Assembly: GCA_020631295.1 (NCBI GenBank)
Contig: JAHDHN010000063.1
Location: 1 to 7,945, forward strand
Length of the DNA stretch: 7,945 nt
Direction: 5' to 3'
DNA from: Rickettsiales bacterium
GTDB lineage: Bacteria; Pseudomonadota; Alphaproteobacteria; Rickettsiales; UBA8987
Below, in pieces: positions 6,604-7,945 of this stretch. The notes under the pieces are model-generated. The model was not told the DNA's origin and searched no databases. It saw only the letters and a list, made by a program, of their open reading frames with translations. How positions within the stretch are numbered: position 1 is the first letter of the stretch; the number at the start of each line of letters is the position of its first letter. The position numbers and the translations under genes were made by a program.

Positions 6604-6623
6604 TTATCTAAGAAAGGGGTGCT

Positions 6624-7202
6624 ATGAAGGTCACTATCTCAGGAAAGCAAATTAATATCGGGCAGGCGCTGCAGGTCTATGTGGAAGACGGCTTGCAGGC
6701 CGGTGTAAGCAAGTATTTTGACCGCGCCACTTCTGCTACGGTGCAGTTTTCTAAGGAAAAACATCTGTTTTGTGCCCATATTTTTGTGAATGAGGGTACT
6801 GGCACCGGCATTGCGATTAATGGCGAAGGGAAGGAAGACGAAATTCACGCGGCTTTCGATAAAGCCCTTGCACGTATTGAAAAGCAGCTGCGTCGTTATA
6901 AGCGCAAATTAAAAAACCATCATGTGGACAAAGAAGCCATTGCCGGCTTTGCCACCAAATATGTACTCTCGGAAGACGGGCAAGAAGTGCAGGAAGATGC
7001 ACAGGAAGACGAGCTGATTATTGCCGAGAAGCAATCTGAAATTGAGCATTTGACCGTGAGTGATGCGGTGATGCGCATGAATCTAGCTAATCTGCCGGCG
7101 TTGATGTTCATTAATAAGAAAAACGGCGCAGTAAATGTGGTATATCGCCGTGACGATGGCAATGTAAGCTGGGTGGATTATAACCACGAAAACGCCGCCT
7201 AA
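6624..7202 (+). CDS. hpf: Ribosome hibernation promoting factor, long form (HPF/RaiA, S30AE)
   Basis: A 192-residue cytoplasmic ribosome-associated protein, typical of the long HPF form. The N-terminal S30AE domain (about 1-100) begins MKVTISGKQINIGQALQVYV, contains the strand FCAHIFVNEG (49-58), and ends with the basic helix IEKQLRRYKRKLKNHH (85-100) that contacts rRNA in the decoding region. An acidic linker (115-140, many Glu/Asp) leads to the C-terminal dimerisation domain (about 138-187), with LTVSDAVMRMNLANLPALMF and the diagnostic NVVYRRDDGNVSWVDY (171-186). Long HPF alone dimerises 70S ribosomes into inactive 100S particles in stationary phase. ATG 6624 has AAAGGGG (6613-6619) 4 nt upstream. 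It lies 20 nt after the membrane-protein gene, and not beside rpoN or ptsN as is common in proteobacteria. I see no stress promoter directly before it. Confidence 0.95.
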   Translation: MKVTISGKQINIGQALQVYVEDGLQAGVSKYFDRATSATVQFSKEKHLFCAHIFVNEGTGTGIAINGEGKEDEIHAAFDKALARIEKQLRRYKRKLKNHHVDKEAIAGFATKYVLSEDGQEVQEDAQEDELIIAEKQSEIEHLTVSDAVMRMNLANLPALMFINKKNGAVNVVYRRDDGNVSWVDYNHENAA

Positions 7203-7232
7203 TTTCCTCGTAGATAGAAGGGCCTGCCAGCT

Positions 7233-7945
7233 ATGGTGCATATGGTATATATTGCTGGTGTGGGGCCTGGCGACCCGGAACTATTAACGCTTAAAACACA
7301 GCGATTGATCACTGAATATGCGGAAGTGATTATTTATGACCGCTTGATTCCTGAAGCCATTTTGGAGTTATTTCCTGCGCATGTGAAAGCTATTTATGCC
7401 GGGAAATCATGCAAGAAACACGAGATGACGCAGGATGCCATCAATGCAGAGCTGGTGAAACACGCGCAAGCCGGCAAAAAGGTACTGCGTTTAAAGGGTG
7501 GCGATCCGTTCATTTTTGGCCGAGGAGGGGAGGAAATGCGCTATTTACAGGCGCATGGTATACCCACCGAAATTGTACCCGGCGTGAGTGCCGCCAATGG
7601 TGCCGCTGCTGCCTTGGAACTGCCGCTCACGCATCGTGGCGTGGCGCATTCTGTGGAGTTCATCACCGGCCATAAACAAAAAGGTGTGGATGCCACGCTG
7701 GATTATGCCGCCTTGGCAAAATCAGACAAAACCCTTGTATTCTATATGGGGCTCACCAATTTTCCTGAAATTCAAGCAGGCTTGCAAGCAGCAGGCCTGC
7801 CGGGCAGCACACCTGCCGCTGCAGTAGAGTGGGCTACCACGCCCAAAGAACGACGCTGCATTTCTACATTAGAACATATCTATGATAAGCTAACCAAGGC
7901 AGAATTCTCCCCGCCCATGCTGCTGATTATTGGTGAGGTGTTGGG
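7233..7945 (+). CDS. cobA: Uroporphyrinogen-III C-methyltransferase (SUMT), 3' end outside window
   Basis: An open frame from ATG 7233 runs without a stop to the window end (237 codons seen of about 250-280 usual for the single-domain enzyme). It transfers two methyl groups from S-adenosylmethionine to uroporphyrinogen III, giving precorrin-2 for siroheme or cobalamin. Motifs are IAGVGPGDPELLTLK (7-21), which is the SAM-binding loop; YDRLI (35-39); RLKGGDPFIFGRGGEE (86-101); PGVSAANGAAAALELPLTHRG (about 117-137); and FITGH (143-147). The set separates SUMT from other tetrapyrrole methylases. No CysG-type N-terminal Fe-chelatase/dehydrogenase domain is present, so it is a stand-alone SUMT. AGAAGGG (7216-7222) sits 10 nt before the chosen ATG; an in-frame ATG at 7242 is possible but farther from this site. 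The gap to hpf is 30 nt. Confidence 0.95.
   Translation, partial: MVHMVYIAGVGPGDPELLTLKTQRLITEYAEVIIYDRLIPEAILELFPAHVKAIYAGKSCKKHEMTQDAINAELVKHAQAGKKVLRLKGGDPFIFGRGGEEMRYLQAHGIPTEIVPGVSAANGAAAALELPLTHRGVAHSVEFITGHKQKGVDATLDYAALAKSDKTLVFYMGLTNFPEIQAGLQAAGLPGSTPAAAVEWATTPKERRCISTLEHIYDKLTKAEFSPPMLLIIGEVL

Noticed and set aside
1..7945. Search for a novel defence, mobile or CRISPR-type system
   Set aside because: Every sizeable plus-strand gene fits a transporter, regulator, stress, isoprenoid, ribosome or tetrapyrrole family; no direct-repeat array, transposase, integrase or nuclease motif was seen.

Overview
The window reads like an alphaproteobacterial chromosome of moderate GC content. This is inferred from the LdtR-like MarR regulator, the style of the IspA and long-form HPF proteins, and the TRAP transporters; I cannot place it to an order. 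All genes lie on the + strand and are densely packed. The leftmost ~230 bases look more AT-rich than the rest.

Left region (1-714): the C-terminal end of a DctP-type TRAP solute-binding protein, followed after 27 nt by a MarR/LdtR-like winged-helix regulator. Middle region (787-5223): a TRAP transporter of the TAXI type, made of a periplasmic TAXI binding protein with an unusual Ala/Glu-rich tail, a well-formed intrinsic terminator, a fused DctQ-DctM permease ending in a DUF3394-type region, and a TeaD-like universal stress protein. The terminator between binding protein and permease probably makes the binding protein more abundant than the membrane subunit.

Right region (5251-7945): ispA (farnesyl diphosphate synthase), a small DedA/YqaA-like membrane protein starting 3 nt after ispA, a long-form ribosome hibernation factor (hpf), and cobA (uroporphyrinogen-III C-methyltransferase, cut by the window end). 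Gaps from permease to cobA are only 3-30 nt and I see no terminator in them, so these six genes may share a transcript although their functions differ.

The genes are mostly recognisable families and I see no defence system, mobile element, CRISPR array, tRNA or rRNA. The most interesting points are the SBP tail, the internal terminator, the regulator-transporter-USP grouping, and the tight coupling of ispA to a VTT-like membrane protein.
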